From Pseudoselenomonas ruminantium (GTDB taxonomy: Bacteria > Bacillota > Negativicutes > Selenomonadales > Selenomonadaceae): a DNA stretch of 64,000 nucleotides. Position numbers and translations under genes: made by a program. Below are positions 63,701 to 64,000 of the stretch, one piece after another; within the stretch, counting starts at the first letter, position 1, and each line of letters starts with the position of its first letter. The stretch covers positions 372,001-436,000 of the forward strand of contig SVCA01000001.1 in the NCBI GenBank assembly GCA_015058625.1, in the 5' to 3' direction. The notes beneath the pieces are model-generated. The model was not told the origin of the DNA, made no database searches, and saw nothing but the letters and a program-made list of their open reading frames with translations.

Positions 63701-63763
63701 GGTAAATCCTCCTTCGATACAAAAACTCCGGTACGGTTCTGCCACAATCCAGGCAAAATAAAA

Positions 63764-64000
63764 CGCCCTTGACAGAACAATCCATTCTATCAAGGACGAA
63801 AAGTTTTCACACTATCCGCGGTGCCACCTTGTTTTCATGGCTTTCAGCCATGCGCTTTGCAGGATACAACCATATCCCCGGAAACTCACGCGTTCCTCAC
63901 GTTGCAGAATACTCTGATTTGACATGTCAAATCATTTGACTGCACCCTCAGCGGTCCATTTGACAATCCGTTTCTTGCCTGACTTCCAGCAACGCAGGCT
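63764..64000 (-). promoter_or_regulatory. T-box leader of the trp operon (5' end outside the window)
   Basis: Contains the T-box sequence AAACAAGGTGGCACCGCGG (minus strand, 63816-63834) and a terminator hairpin at 63764-63798 (CGTCCTTGATAGAA/TTCTGTCAAGGGCG, then TTTTATTTT). The bulge UGGC would pair with a tRNA ending GCCA; tRNA-Trp has G at the discriminator position, which fits. A UGG at about 63952-63954 is a candidate specifier codon. Uncharged tRNA-Trp should favour antitermination. A palindrome unit sits inside the leader (63919-63930). Confidence 0.88.
63916..63933. repeat. Palindrome unit inside the T-box leader
   Basis: GATTTGACATGTCAAATC, a perfect 18-bp palindrome with the exact 12-bp core at 63919-63930. 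Confidence 0.8.

Noticed and set aside
1..64000. tRNA or rRNA genes
   Set aside because: No cloverleaf with GTTCRANYC and CCA-end features and no rRNA-like sequence was seen while reading the intergenic regions.

Overview
The window looks like the chromosome of a diderm (outer-membrane) Firmicute of the class Negativicutes, most like Selenomonas. This is inferred from gene content; no database search was possible. Firmicute traits are RNase Y, a SigA-type RpoD, SpoVS, ComEA/ComEC, a CIRCE operator and a T-box leader. Traits that need an outer membrane are an OstA/LptA-type protein (15262-15798) and a large protein ending in a beta-barrel signature (33987-36203). Most genes lie on the minus strand. 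I saw no rRNA, tRNA, prophage, insertion sequence or CRISPR array.

Layout. 1-3.4 kb: a binding protein, histidine kinase and AraC-type regulator, laid out like hexose-phosphate sensing (Hpt-type) systems. 3.4-15.1 kb: housekeeping genes (aroE, pncB, leuS, YitT-type protein, Nif3-like protein, trmK, rpoD, dnaG, dGTPase-like). 15.2-28.5 kb: OstA/LptA-like protein, alanine/glycine symporter, a P1B-ATPase-like protein that has lost every catalytic motif, a P-loop/Asp23 fusion, PHP phosphoesterase, spoVS, ymdB-like gene, rny, small membrane and kinase genes, an M48 protease, an AI-2E-type permease and an AT-rich orphan. 28.6-32.8 kb: htpG under a perfect CIRCE site, a flavodoxin, a 0.7 kb gene-free stretch with two related inverted elements of about 200 bp, and thiT. 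32.9-43.9 kb: a Pel-type polysaccharide cluster. 44-52.6 kb: holA, gdhA, a UvrD-type helicase carrying an exonuclease, comEC and comEA. 52.7-59.7 kb: an orphan gene, serA and a partner-switching module (two membrane PP2C phosphatases and a STAS antagonist). 59.9-64 kb: trpDCBA behind a T-box leader whose start runs off the window.

The Pel cluster is the most notable system. Five overlapping genes (pelD, pelE, a deacetylase pelA, pelF, pelG) keep the gene order I know from Gram-positive pel clusters. They are followed, with a 17-nt overlap, by a coiled-coil outer-membrane barrel protein that is not recognisably PelB. A GH114-type polygalactosaminidase faces the operon tail to tail. PelD carries an N-terminal SDR domain with lost catalytic residues and a C-terminal degenerate GGDEF domain that keeps an RxxD site, so c-di-GMP control is likely.

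Three repeat families stand out. (1) The palindrome TTGACNNGTCAA: 12 exact copies and 6 one-mismatch copies, in terminators, coding regions and the T-box leader. About 0.06 exact copies would be expected by chance. (2) A hairpin element with a conserved tail, found at three junctions between convergent genes. (3) The inverted pair at 31522-32029.
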